Below are positions 1 through 15,000 of a DNA stretch of 64,000 bases, in pieces (positions within the stretch are counted from its first letter, which is position 1; each line of letters starts with the position of its first letter). The DNA is taken from positions 12,276,001 through 12,340,000 of the forward strand of contig OZ020244.1 in assembly GCA_963971285.1 (NCBI GenBank), read 5' to 3'. Position numbers and translations under genes: made by a program. A model generated the notes under the pieces. The model had not been told where the DNA came from, ran no database searches, and saw nothing but the letters and a program-made list of their open reading frames with translations. This DNA is from Astropecten irregularis. Its lineage: Eukaryota > Echinodermata > Asteroidea > Paxillosida > Astropectinidae.

Positions 1-3000
1 TCTGTGCACAAGCCTATGACAGAACAAAAAGAAAAGCTTTTCGCTTCCGCGAAAAAGCCAAAAATACAAGTTTTCGAACGTTGAGGGCGTCTTACAAATT
101 TTCGTTTGCAGTCCGGAGAAGACTTGCCGGCGTGCATTTTCTGAACAAGTCATGCAACGCAGGGCTCCCCAAATGCCTTGTATTATGTTTAGGGTATACA
201 CAAAATGTATGAGCTGGCGAACAGAATTGGGCCTATATGCAAGTCTTGTCCCGGTAATGAAGATGCGCGCATACCGTAAAGTTAGAATTTGCTAGAGATA
301 AAGAAAGCTTACAATTTTCATAAAATCGTAAAAAATTCAATCAAGATGCCGTCGTGTCGCCGTTTCACATTTAGCACCCCGGACACACATACTTAATACC
401 CACTAATTTTCATGACGATCGGACAATGTCTTCATGACGATCGGCCTATCGGCTATTGTGTTACCAAAATCTCATTTTGATGACTTATGATGACGTCACA
501 GTATTTTGCTCCGAAAATGTTGATCTCTGTTGCACATTTAAGAATTACAAAAAGAATTTTAAAGATACCATCTTTCGTTCACTAGTTATCGTTAAAATAA
601 CTTTAATGACCCAAATATTCAATAAATCATAAGAAATCGGAGGATGACGTCATGATGACGTCATTGCAATTTTTTGATATAACACTTCCCGACTTAGACA
701 CGTACCAAGTTTCCACTCAGTCGAACCAAGGGTTCGCTCATAATTGGCATGCGAAGTTTGGCCATTTATGGCACTGTCACGTGACCCATGATGACGTCAT
801 GATGACGAAATTGTTCGGCACACATCCGCACTATAGGGACTTTGTTTTGACCAAGTTTGGCTGATATTGGCTGTTTAAAACTAAACAAAGTGGGGTGTAG
901 AAAGTCTGTGCACAAGCCTATGACAGAACAAAAAGAAAAGCTTTTCGCTTCCGCGAAAAAGCCACAAATACAAGTTTTCGAACGTTGAGGGCGTCTTACC
1001 AATTTTCGTTTGCAGTCCGGAGAAGACTTGCCGGCGTGCATTTTCTGAACAAGTCATGCAACGCAGGGCTCCCCAAATGCCTTGAAATGAAATATGTTTA
1101 GGGTATACACAAAATGTATGAGCTGGCGAACAGAATTGGGCCTATATGCAAGTCTTGTCCCGGTAATGAAGATGCGCGCATACCGTAAAGTTAGAATTTG
1201 CTAGAGATAAAGAAAGCTTACAATTTTCATAAAATCGTAAAAAATTCAATCAAGATGCCGTCGTGTCGCCGTTTCACATTTAGCATCCCGGACACACATA
1301 CTTAATACCCACTAATTTTTATGACGATCGGACAATGTCTTCATGACGATCGGCCTATCGGCTATTGTGTTACCAAAATCTCATTTTGATGACTTATGAT
1401 GACGTCACAGTATTTTGCTCCGAAAATGTTGATCTCTGTTGCACATTTAAGAATTACAAAAAGAATTTTAAAGATACCATCTTTCGTTCACTAGTTATCG
1501 TTAAAATAACTTTAATGACCCAAATATTCAATAAATCATAAGAAATCGGAGGATGACGTCATGATGACGTCATTGCAATTTTTTGATATAACACTTCCCG
1601 ACTTAGACACGTACCAAGTTTCCACTCAGTCGAACCAAGGGTTCGCTCATAATTGGCATGCGAAGTTTGGCCATTTATGGCACTGTCACGTGACCCATGA
1701 TGACGTCATGATGACGAAATTGTTCGGCACACATCCGCACTATAGGGACTTTGTTTTGACCAAGTTTGGCTGATATTGGCTGTTTAAAACTAAACAAAGT
1801 GGGGTGTAGAAAGTCTGTGCACAAGCCTATGACAGAACAAAAAGAAAAGCTTTTCGCTTCCGCGAAAAAGCCAAAAATACAAGTTTTCGAACGTTGAGGG
1901 CGTCTTACAAATTTTCGTTTGCAGTCCGGAGAAGACTTGCCGGCGTGCATTTTCTGAACAAGTCATGCAACGCAGGGCTCCCCAAATGCCTTGTATTATG
2001 TTTAGGGTATACACAAAATGTATGAGCTGGCGAACAGAATTGGGCCTATATGCAAGTCTTGTCCCGGTAATGAAGATGCGCGCATACCGTAAAGTTAGAA
2101 TTTGCTAGAGATAAAGAAAGCTTACAATTTTCATAAAATCGTAAAAAATTCAATCAAGATGCCGTCGTGTCGCCGTTTCACATTTAGCATCCCGGACACA
2201 CATACTTAATACCCACTAATTTTCATGACGATCGGACAATGTCTTCATGACGATCGGCCTATCGGCTATTGTGTTACCAAAATCTCATTTTGATGACTTA
2301 TGATGACGTCACAGTATTTTGCTCCGAAAATGTTGATCTCTGTTGCACATTTAAGAATTACAAAAAGAATTTTAAAGATACCATCTTTCGTTCACTAGTT
2401 ATCGTTAAAATAACTTTAATGACCCAAATATTCAATAAATCATAAGAAATCGGAGGATGACGTCATGATGACGTCATTGCAATTTTTTGATATAACACTT
2501 CCCGACTTAGACACGTACCAAGTTTCCACTCAGTCGAACCAAGGGTTCGCTCATAATTGGCATGCGAAGTTTGGCCATTTATGGCACTGTCACGTGACCC
2601 ATGATGACGTCATGATGACGAAATTGTTCGGCACACATCCGCACTATAGGGACTTTGTTTTGACCAAGTTTGGCTGATATTGGCTGTTTAAAACTAAACA
2701 AAGTGGGGTGTAGAAAGTCTGTGCACAAGCCTATGACAGAACAAAAAGAAAAGCTTTTCGCTTCCGCGAAAAAGCCAAAAATACAAGTTTTCGAACGTTG
2801 AGGGCGTCTTACCAATTTTCGTTTGCAGTCCGGAGAAGACTTGCCGGCGTGCATTTTCTGAACAAGTCATGCAACGCAGGGCTCCCCAAATGCCTTGAAA
2901 TGAAATATGTTTAGGGTATACACAAAATGTATGAGCTGGCGAACAGAATTGGGCCTATATGCAAGTCTTGTCCCGGTAATGAAGATGCGCGCATACCGTT

Positions 3001-6000
3001 AAGTTAGAATTTGCTAGAGATAAAGAAAGCTTACAATTTTCATAACATCGTAAAAAATTCAATCAAGATGCCGTCGTGTCGCCGTTTCACATTTAGCATC
3101 CCGGACACACATACTTAATACCCACTAATTTTCATGACGATCGGACAATGTCTTCATGACGATCGGCCTATCGGCTATTGTGTTACCAAAATCTCATTTT
3201 GATGACTTATGATGACGTCACAGTATTTTGCTCCGAAAATGTTGATCTCTGTTGCACATTTAAGAATTACAAAAAGAATTTTAAAGATACCATCTTTCGT
3301 TCACTAGTTATCGTTAAAATAACTTTAATGACCCAAATATTCAATAAATCATAAGAAATCGGAGGATGACGTCATGATGACGTCATTGCAATTTTTTGAT
3401 ATAACACTTCCCGACTTAGACACGTACCAAGTTTCCACTCAGTCGAACCAAGGGTTCGCTCATAATTGGCATGCAAAGTTTGGCCATTTATGGCACTGTC
3501 ACGTGACCCATGATGACGTCATGATGACGAAATTGTTCGGCACACATCCGCACTATAGGGACTTTGTTTTGACCAAGTTTGGCTGATATTGGCTGTTTAA
3601 AACTAAACAAAGTGGGGTGTAGAAAGTCTGTGCACAAGCCTATGACAGAACAAAAAGAAAAGCTTTTCGCTTCCGCGAAAAAGCCAAAAATACAAGTTTT
3701 CGAACGTTGAGGGCGTCTTACAAATTTTCGTTTGCAGTCCGGAGAAGACTTGCCGGCGTGCATTTTCTGAACAAGTCATGCAACGCAGGGCTCCCCAAAT
3801 GCCTTGTATTATGTTTAGGGTATACACAAAATGTATGAGCTGGCGAACAGAATTGGGCCTATATGCAAGTCTTGTCCCGGTAATGAAGATGCGCGCATAC
3901 CGTAAAGTTAGAATTTGCTAGAGATAAAGAAAGCTTACAATTTTCATAAAATCGTAAAAAATTCAATCAAGATGCCGTCGTGTCGCCGTTTCACATTTAG
4001 CATCCCGGACACACATACTTAATACCCACTAATTTTCATGACGATCGGACAATGTCTTCATGACGATCGGCCTATCGGCTATTGTGTTACCAAAATCTCA
4101 TTTTGATGACTTATGATGACGTCACAGTATTTTGCTCCGAAAATGTTGATCTCTGTTGCACATTTAAGAATTACAAAAAGAATTTTAAAGATACCATCTT
4201 TCGTTCACTAGTTATCGTTAAAATAACTTTAATGACCCAAATATTCAATAAATCATAAGAAATCGGAGGATGACGTCATGATGACGTCATTGCAATTTTT
4301 TGATATAACACTTCCCGACTTAGACACGTACCAAGTTTCCACTCAGTCGAACCAAGGGTTCGCTCATAATTGGCATGCGAAGTTTGGCCATTTATGGCAC
4401 TGTCACGTGACCCATGATGACGTCATGATGACGAAATTGTTCGGCACACATCCGCACTATAGGGACTTTGTTTTGACCAAGTTTGGCTGATATTGGCTGT
4501 TTAAAACTAAACAAAGTGGGGTGTAGAAAGTCTGTGCACAAGCCTATGACAGAACAAAAAGAAAAGCTTTTCGCTTCCGCGAAAAAGCCAAAAATACAAG
4601 TTTTCGAACGTTGAGGGCGTCTTACAAATTTTCGTTTGCAGTCCGGAGAAGACTTGCCGGCGTGCATTTTCTGAACAAGTCATGCAACGCAGGGCTCCCC
4701 AAATGCCTTGTATTATGTTTAGGGTATACACAAAATGTATGAGCTGGCGAACAGAATTGGGCCTATATGCAAGTCTTGTCCCGGTAATGAAGATGCGCGC
4801 ATACCGTAAAGTTAGAATTTGCTAGAGATAAAGAAAGCTTACAATTTTCATAAAATCGTAAAAAATTCAATCAAGATGCCGTCGTGTCGCCGTTTCACAT
4901 TTAGCATCCCGGACACACATACTTAATACCCACTAATTTTCATGACGATCGGACAATGTCTTCATGACGATCGGCCTATCGGCTATTGTGTTACCAAAAT
5001 CTCATTTTGATGACTTATGATGACGTCACAGTATTTTGCTCCGAAAATGTTGATCTCTGTTGCACATTTAAGAATTACAAAAAGAATTTTAAAGAAACCA
5101 TCTTTCGTTCACTAGTTATCGTTAAAATAACTTTAATGACCCAAATATTCAATAAATCATAAGAAATCGGAGGATGACGTCATGATGACGTCATTGCAAT
5201 TTTTTGATATAACACTTCCCGACTTAGACACGTACCAAGTTTCCACTCAGTCGAACCAAGGGTTCGCTCATAATTGGCATGCGAAGTTTGGCCATTTATG
5301 GCACTGTCACGTGACCCATGATGACGTCATGATGACGAAATTGTTCGGCACACATCCGCACTATAGGGACTTTGTTTTGACCAAGTTTGGCTGATATTGG
5401 CTGTTTAAAACTAAACAAAGTGGGGTGTAGAAAGTCTGTGCACAAGCCTATGACAGAACAAAAAGAAAAGCTTTTCGCTTCCGCGAAAAAGCCAAAAATA
5501 CAAGTTTTCGAACGTTGAGGGCGTCTTACCAATTTTCGTTTGCAGTCCGGAGAAGACTTGCCGGCGTGCATTTTCTGAACAAGTCATGCAACGCAGGGCT
5601 CCCCAAATGCCTTGAAATGAAATATGTTTAGGGTATACACAAAATGTATGAGCTGGCGAACAGAATTGGTCCTATATGCAAGTCTTGTCCCGGTAATGAA
5701 GATGCGCGCATACCGTTAAGTTAGAATTTGCTAGAGATAAAGAAAGCTTACAATTTTCATAAAATCGTAAAAAATTCAATCAAGATGCCGTCGTGTCGCC
5801 GTTTCACATTTAGCATCCCGGACACACATACTTAATACCCACTAATTTTCATGACGATCGGACAATGTCTTCATGACGATCGGCCTATCGGCTATTGTGT
5901 TACCAAAATCTCATTTTGATGACTTATGATGACGTCACAGTATTTTGCTCCAAAAATGTTGATCTCTGTTGCACATTTAAGAATTACAAAAAGAATTTTA

Positions 6001-9000
6001 AAGATACCATCTTTCGTTCACTAGTTATCGTTAAAATAACTTTAATGACCCAAATATTCAATAAATCATAAGAAATCGGAGGATGACGTCATGATGACGT
6101 CATTGCAATTTTTTGATATAACACTTCCCGACTTAGACACGTACCAAGTTTCCACTCAGTCGAACCAAGGGTTCGCTCATAATTGGCATGCGAAGTTTGG
6201 CCATTTATGGCACTGTCACGTGACCCATGATGACGTCATGATGACGAAATTGTTCGGCACACATCCGCACTATAGGGACTTTGTTTTGACCAAGTTTGGC
6301 TGATATTGGCTGTTTAAAACTAAACAAAGTGGGGTGTAGAAAGTCTGTGCACAAGCCTATGACAGAACAAAAAGAAAAGCTTTTCGCTTCCGCGAAAAAG
6401 CCAAAAATACAAGTTTTCGAACGTTGAGGGCGTCTTACCAATTTTCGTTTGCAGTCCGGAGAAGACTTGCCGGCGTGCATTTTCTGAACAAGTCATGCAA
6501 CGCAGGGCTCCCCAAATGCCTTGAAATGAAATATGTTTAGGGTATACACAAAATGTATGAGCTGGCGAACAGAATTGGGCCTATATGCAAGTCTTGTCCC
6601 GGTAATGAAGATGCGCGCATACCGTTAAGTTAGAATTTGCTAGAGATAAAGAAAGCTTACAATTTTCATAACATCGTAAAAAATTCAATCAAGATGCCGT
6701 CGTGTCGCCGTTTCACATTTAGCATCCCGGACACACATACTTAATACCCACTAATTTTCATGACGATCGGACAATGTCTTCATGACGATCGGCCTATCGG
6801 CTATTGTGTTACCAAAATCTCATTTTGATGACTTATGATGACGTCACAGTATTTTGCTCCGAAAATGTTGATCTCTGTTGCACATTTAAGAATTACAAAA
6901 AGAATTTTAAAGAAACCATCTTTCGTTCACTAGTTATCGTTAAAATAACTTTAATGACCCAAATATTCAATAAATCATAAGAAATCGGAGGATGACGTCA
7001 TGATGACGTCATTGCAATTTTTTGATATAACACTTCCCGACTTAGACACGTACCAAGTTTCCACTCAGTCGAACCAAGGGTTCGCTCATAATTGGCATGC
7101 GAAGTTTGGCCATTTATGGCACTGTCACGTGACCCATGATGACGTCATGATGACGAAATTGTTCGGCACACATCCGCACTATAGGGACTTTGTTTTGACC
7201 AAGTTTGGCTGATATTGGCTGTTTAAAACTAAACAAAGTGGGGTGTAGAAAGTCTGTGCACAAGCCTATGACAGAACAAAAAGAAAAGCTTTTCGCTTCC
7301 GCGAAAAAGCCAAAAATACAAGTTTTCGAACGTTGAGGGCGTCTTACCAATTTTCGTTTGCAGTCCGGAGAAGACTTGCCGGCGTGCATTTTCTGAACAA
7401 GTCATGCAACGCAGGGCTCCCCAAATGCCTTGAAATGAAATATGTTTAGGGTATACACAAAATGTATGAGCTGGCGAACAGAATTGGTCCTATATGCAAG
7501 TCTTGTCCCGGTAATGAAGATGCGCGCATACCGTTAAGTTAGAATTTGCTAGAGATAAAGAAAGCTTACAATTTTCATAAAATCGTAAAAAATTCAATCA
7601 AGATGCCGTCGTGTCGCCGTTTCACATTTAGCATCCCGGACACACATACTTAATACCCACTAATTTTCATGACGATCGGACAATGTCTTCATGACGATCG
7701 GCCTATCGGCTATTGTGTTACCAAAATCTCATTTTGATGACTTATGATGACGTCACAGTATTTTGCTCCGAAAATGTTGATCTCTGTTGCACATTTAAGA
7801 ATTACAAAAAGAATTTTAAAGATACCATCTTTCGTTCACTAGTTATCGTTAAAATAACTTTAATGACCCAAATATTCAATAAATCATAAGAAATCGGAGG
7901 ATGACGTCATGATGACGTCATTGCAATTTTTTGATATAACACTTCCCGACTTAGACACGTACCAAGTTTCCACTCAGTCGAACCAAGGGTTCGCTCATAA
8001 TTGGCATGCGAAGTTTGGCCATTTATGGCACTGTCACGTGACCCATGATGACGTCATGATGACGAAATTGTTCGGCACACATCCGCACTATAGGGACTTT
8101 GTTTTGACCAAGTTTGGCTGATATTGGCTGTTTAAAACTAAACAAAGTGGGGTGTAGAAAGTCTGTGCACAAGCCTATGACAGAACAAAAAGAAAAGCTT
8201 TTCGCTTCCGCGAAAAAGCCAAAAATACAAGTTTTCGAACGTTGAGGGCGTCTTACCAATTTTCGTTTGCAGTCCGGAGAAGACTTGCCGGCGTGCATTT
8301 TCTGAACAAGTCATGCAACGCAGGGCTCCCCAAATGCCTTGTATTATGTTTAGGGTATACACAAAATGTATGAGCTGGCGAACAGAATTGGGCCTATATG
8401 CAAGTCTTGTCCCGGTAATGAAGATGCGCGCATACCGTAAAGTTAGAATTTGCTAGAGATAAAGAAAGCTTACAATTTTCATAAAATCGTAAAAAATTCA
8501 ATCAAGATGCCGTCGTGTCGCCGTTTCACATTTAGCATCCCGGACACACATACTTAATACCCACTAATTTTCATGACGATCGGACAATGTCTTCATGACG
8601 ATCGGCCTATCGGCTATTGTGTTACCAAAATCTCATTTTGATGACTTATGATGACGTCACAGTATTTTGCTCCGAAAATGTTGATCTCTGTTGCACATTT
8701 AAGAATTACAAAAAGAATTTTAAAGATACCATCTTTCGTTCACTAGTTATCGTTAAAATAACTTTAATGACCCAAATATTCAATAAATCATAAGAAATCG
8801 GAGGATGACGTCATGATGACGTCATTGCAATTTTTTGATATAACACTTCCCGACTTAGACACGTACCAAGTTTCCACTCAGTCGAACCAAGGGTTCGCTC
8901 ATAATTGGCATGCGAAGTTTGGCCATTTATGGCACTGTCACGTGACCCATGATGACGTCATGATGACGAAATTGTTCGGCACACATCCGCACTATAGGGA

Positions 9001-12000
9001 CTTTGTTTTGACCAAGTTTGGCTGATATTGGCTGTTTAAAACTAAACAAAGTGGGGTGTAGAAAGTCTGTGCACAAGCCTATGACAGAACAAAAAGAAAA
9101 GCTTTTCGCTTCCGCGAAAAAGCCAAAAATACAAGTTTTCGAACGTTGAGGGCGTCTTACCAATTTTCGTTTGCAGTCCGGAGAAGACTTGCCGGCGTGC
9201 ATTTTCTGAACAAGTCATGCAACGCAGGGCTCCCCAAATGCCTTGAAATGAAATATGTTTAGGGTATACACAAAATGTATGAGCTGGCGAACAGAATTGG
9301 GCCTATATGCAAGTCTTGTCCCGGTAATGAAGATGCGCGCATACCGTTAAGTTAGAATTTGCTAGAGATAAAGAAAGCTTACAATTTTCATAAAATCGTA
9401 AAAAATTCAATCAAGATGCCGTCGTGTCGCCGTTTCACATTTAGCATCCCGGACACACATACTTAATACCCACTAATTTTCATGACGATCGGACAATGTC
9501 TTCATGACGATCGGCCTATCGGCTATTGTGTTACCAAAATCTCATTTTGATGACTTATGATGACGTCACAGTATTTTGCTCCGAAAATGTTGATCTCTGT
9601 TGCACATTTAAGAATTACAAAAAGAATTTTAAAGAAACCATCTTTCGTTCACTAGTTATCGTTAAAATAACTTTAATGACCCAAATATTCAATAAATCAT
9701 AAGAAATCGGAGGATGACGTCATTGCAATTTTTTGATATAACACTTCCCGACTTAGACACGTACCAAGTTTCCACTCAGTCGAACCAAGGGTTCGCTCAT
9801 AATTGGCATGCGAAGTTTGGCCATTTATGGCACTGTCACGTGACCCATGATGACGTCATGATGACGAAATTGTTCGGCACACATCCGCACTATAGGGACT
9901 TTGTTTTGACCAAGTTTGGCTGATATTGGCTGTTTAAAACTAAACAAAGTGGGGTGTAGAAAGTCTGTGCACAAGCCTATGACAGAACAAAAAGAAAAGC
10001 TTTTCGCTTCCGCGAAAAAGCCAAAAATACAAGTTTTCGAACGTTGAGGGCGTCTTACCAATTTTCGTTTGCAGTCCGGAGAAGACTTGCCGGCGTGCAT
10101 TTTCTGAACAAGTCATGCAACGCAGGGCTCCCCAAATGCCTTGTATTATGTTTAGGGTATACACAAAATGTATGAGCTGGCGAACAGAATTGGGCCTATA
10201 TGCAAGTCTTGTCCCGGTAATGAAGATGCGCGCATACCGTAAAGTTAGAATTTGCTAGAGATAAAGAAAGCTTACAATTTTCATAAAATCGTAAAAAATT
10301 CAATCAAGATGCCGTCGTGTCGCCGTTTCACATTTAGCATCCCGGACACACATACTTAATACCCACTAATTTTCATGACGATCGGACAATGTCTTCATGA
10401 CGATCGGCCTATCGGCTATTGTGTTACCAAAATCTCATTTTGATGACTTATGATGACGTCACAGTATTTTGCTCCGAAAATGTTGATCTCTGTTGCACAT
10501 TTAAGAATTACAAAAAGAATTTTAAAGATACCATCTTTCGTTCACTAGTTATCGTTAAAATAACTTTAATGACCCAAATATTCAATAAATCATAAGAAAT
10601 CGGAGGATGACGTCATGATGACGTCATTGCAATTTTTTGATATAACACTTCCCGACTTAGACACGTACCAAGTTTCCACTCAGTCGAACCAAGGGTTCGC
10701 TCATAATTGGCATGCGAAGTTTGGCCATTTATGGCACTGTCACGTGACCCATGATGACGTCATGATGACGAAATTGTTCGGCACACATCCGCACTATAGG
10801 GACTTTGTTTTGACCAAGTTTGGCTGATATTGGCTGTTTAAAACTAAACAAAGTGGGGTGTAGAAAGTCTGTGCACAAGCCTATGACAGAACAAAAAGAA
10901 AAGCTTTTCGCTTCCGCGAAAAAGCCAAAAATACAAGTTTTCGAACGTTGAGGGCGTCTTACCAATTTTCGTTTGCAGTCCGGAGAAGACTTGCCGGCGT
11001 GCATTTTCTGAACAAGTCATGCAACGCAGGGCTCCCCAAATGCCTTGTATTATGTTTAGGGTATACACAAAATGTATGAGCTGGCGAACAGAATTGGGCC
11101 TATATGCAAGTCTTGTCCCGGTAATGAAGATGCGCGCATACCGTAAAGTTAGAATTTGCTAGAGATAAAGAAAGCTTACAATTTTCATAAAATCGTAAAA
11201 AATTCAATCAAGATGCCGTCGTGTCGCCGTTTCACATTTAGCATCCCGGACACACATACTTAATACCCACTAATTTTCATGACGATCGGACAATGTCTTC
11301 ATGACGATCGGCCTATCGGCTATTGTGTTACCAAAATCTCATTTTGATGACTTATGATGACGTCACAGTATTTTGCTCCGAAAATGTTGATCTCTGTTGC
11401 ACATTTAAGAATTACAAAAAGAATTTTAAAGATACCATCTTTCGTTCACTAGTTATCGTTAAAATAACTTTAATGACCCAAATATTCAATAAATCATAAG
11501 AAATCGGAGGATGACGTCATGATGACGTCATTGCAATTTTTTGATATAACACTTCCCGACTTAGACACGTACCAAGTTTCCACTCAGTCGAACCAAGGGT
11601 TCGCTCATAATTGGCATGCGAAGTTTGGCCATTTATGGCACTGTCACGTGACCCATGATGACGTCATGATGACGAAATTGTTCGGCACACATCCGCACTA
11701 TAGGGACTTTGTTTTGACCAAGTTTGGCTGATATTGGCTGTTTAAAACTAAACAAAGTGGGGTGTAGAAAGTCTGTGCACAAGCCTATGACAGAACAAAA
11801 AGAAAAGCTTTTCGCTTCCGCGAAAAAGCCAAAAATACAAGTTTTCGAACGTTGAGGGCGTCTTACCAATTTTCGTTTGCAGTCCGGAGAAGACTTGCCG
11901 GCGTGCATTTTCTGAACAAGTCATGCAACGCAGGGCTCCCCAAATGCCTTGAAATGAAATATGTTTAGGGTATACACAAAATGTATGAGCTGGCGAACAG

Positions 12001-15000
12001 AATTGGGCCTATATGCAAGTCTTGTCCCGGTAATGAAGATGCGCGCATACCGTTAAGTTAGAATTTGCTAGAGATAAAGAAAGCTTACAATTTTCATAAA
12101 ATCGTAAAAAATTCAATCAAGATGCCGTCGTGTCGCCGTTTCACATTTAGCATCCCGGACACACATACTTAATACCCACTAATTTTCATGACGATCGGAC
12201 AATGTCTTCATGACGATCGGCCTATCGGCTATTGTGTTACCAAAATCTCATTTTGATGACTTATGATGACGTCACAGTATTTTGCTCCGAAAATGTTGAT
12301 CTCTGTTGCACATTTAAGAATTACAAAAAGAATTTTAAAGAAACCATCTTTCGTTCACTAGTTATCGTTAAAATAACTTTAATGACCCAAATATTCAATA
12401 AATCATAAGAAATCGGAGGATGACGTCATGATGACGTCATTGCAATTTTTTGATATAACACTTCCCGACTTAGACACGTACCAAGTTTCCACTCAGTCGA
12501 ACCAAGGGTTCGCTCATAATTGGCATGCGAAGTTTGGCCATTTATGGCACTGTCACGTGACCCATGATGACGTCATGATGACGAAATTGTTCGGCACACA
12601 TCCGCACTATAGGGACTTTGTTTTGACCAAGTTTGGCTGATATTGGCTGTTTAAAACTAAACAAAGTGGGGTGTAGAAAGTCTGTGCACAAGCCTATGAC
12701 AGAACAAAAAGAAAAGATTTTCGCTTCCGCGAAAAAGCCAAAAATACAAGTTTTCGAACGTTGAGGGCGTCTTACCAATTTTCGTTTGCAGTCCGGAGAA
12801 GACTTGCCGGCGTGCATTTTCTGAACAAGTCATGCAACGCAGGGCTCCCCAAATGCCTTGAAATGAAATATGTTTAGGGTATACACAAAATGTATGAGCT
12901 GGCGAACAGAATTGGGCCTATATGCAAGTCTTGTCCCGGTAATGAAGATGCGCGCATACCGTAAAGTTAGAATTTGCTAGAGATAAAGAAAGCTTACAAT
13001 TTTCATAAAATCGTAAAAAATTCAATCAAGATGCCGTCGTGTCGCCGTTTCACATTTAGCATCCCGGACACACATACTTAATACCCACTAATTTTCATGA
13101 CGATCGGACAATGTCTTCATGACGATCGGCCTATCGGCTATTGTGTTACCAAAATCTCATTTTGATGACTTATGATGACGTCACAGTATTTTGCTCCGAA
13201 AATGTTGATCTCTGTTGCACATTTAAGAATTACAAAAAGAATTTTAAAGATACCATCTTTCGTTCACTAGTTATCGTTAAAATAACTTTAATGACCCAAA
13301 TATTCAATAAATCATAAGAAATCGGAGGATGACGTCATGATGACGTCATTGCAATTTTTTGATATAACACTTCCCGACTTAGACACGTACCAAGTTTCCA
13401 CTCAGTCGAACCAAGGGTTCGCTCATAATTGGCATGCGAAGTTTGGCCATTTATGGCACTGTCACGTGACCCATGATGACGTCATGATGACGAAATTGTT
13501 CGGCACACATCCGCACTATAGGGACTTTGTTTTGACCATGTTTGGCTGATATTGGCTGTTTAAAACTAAACAAAGTGGGGTGTAGAAAGTCTGTGCACAA
13601 GCCTATGACAGAACAAAAAGAAAAGCTTTTCGCTTCCGCGAAAAAGCCAAAAATACAAGTTTTCGAACGTTGAGGGCGTCTTACCAATTTTCGTTTGCAG
13701 TCCGGAGAAGACTTGCCGGCGTGCATTTTCTGAACAAGTCATGCAACGCAGGGCTCCCCAAATGCCTTGAAATGAAATATGTTTAGGGTATACACAAAAT
13801 GTATGAGCTGGCGAACAGAATTGGGCCTATATGCAAGTCTTGTCCCGGTAATGAAGATGCGCGCATACCGTTAAGTTAGAATTTGCTAGAGATAAAGAAA
13901 GCTTACAATTTTCATAAAATCGTAAAAAATTCAATCAAGATGCCGTCGTGTCGCCGTTTCACATTTAGCATCCTGGACACACATACTTAATACCCACTAA
14001 TTTTCATGACGATCGGACAATGTCTTCATGACGATCGGCCTATCGGCTATTGTGTTACCAAAATCTCATTTTGATGACTTATGATGACGTCACAGTATTT
14101 TGCTCCGAAAATGTTGATCTCTGTTGCACATTTAAGAATTACAAAAAGAATTTTAAAGAAACCATCTTTCGTTCACTAGTTATCGTTAAAATAACTTTAA
14201 TGACCCAAATATTCAATAAATCATAAGAAATCGGAGGATGACGTCATGATGACGTCATTGCAATTTTTTGATATAACACTTCCCGACTTAGACACGTACC
14301 AAGTTTCCACTCAGTCGAACCAAGGGTTCGCTCATAATTGGCATGCGAAGTTTGGCCATTTATGGCACTGTCACGTGACCCATGATGACGTCATGATGAC
14401 GAAATTGTTCGGCACACATCCGCACTATAGGGACTTTGTTTTGACCAAGTTTGGCTGATATTGGCTGTTTAAAACTAAACAAAGTGGGGTGTAGAAAGTC
14501 TGTGCACAAGCCTATGACAGAACAAAAAGAAAAGCTTTTCGCTTCCGCGAAAAAGCCAAAAATACAAGTTTTCGAACGTTGAGGGCGTCTTACCAATTTT
14601 CGTTTGCAGTCCGGAGAAGACTTGCCGGCGTGCATTTTCTGAACAAGTCATGCAACGCAGGGCTCCCCAAATGCCTTGTATTATGTTTAGGGTATACACA
14701 AAATGTATGAGCTGGCGAACAGAATTGGGCCTATATGCAAGTCTTGTCCCGGTAATGAAGATGCGCGCATACCGTAAAGTTAGAATTTGCTAGAGATAAA
14801 GAAAGCTTACAATTTTCATAAAATCGTAAAAAATTCAATCAAGATGCCGTCGTGTCGCCGTTTCACATTTAGCATCCCGGACACACATACTTAATACCCA
14901 CTAATTTTCATGACGATCGGACAATGTCTTCATGACGATCGGCCTATCGGCTATTGTGTTACCAAAATCTCATTTTGATGACTTATGATGACGTCACAGT

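Noticed and set aside
652-864. 70-codon plus-strand ORF repeated in every left satellite monomer
   Set aside because: It is repeated only because the DNA is a satellite, has no known domain, and is broken by a TGA in all monomers of the right block.
766-1041. 91-codon minus-strand ORF present in both satellite blocks
   Set aside because: Overlaps the other frames on the opposite strand and has no recognisable domain. Conservation follows from array homogenisation, not shown selection on protein.
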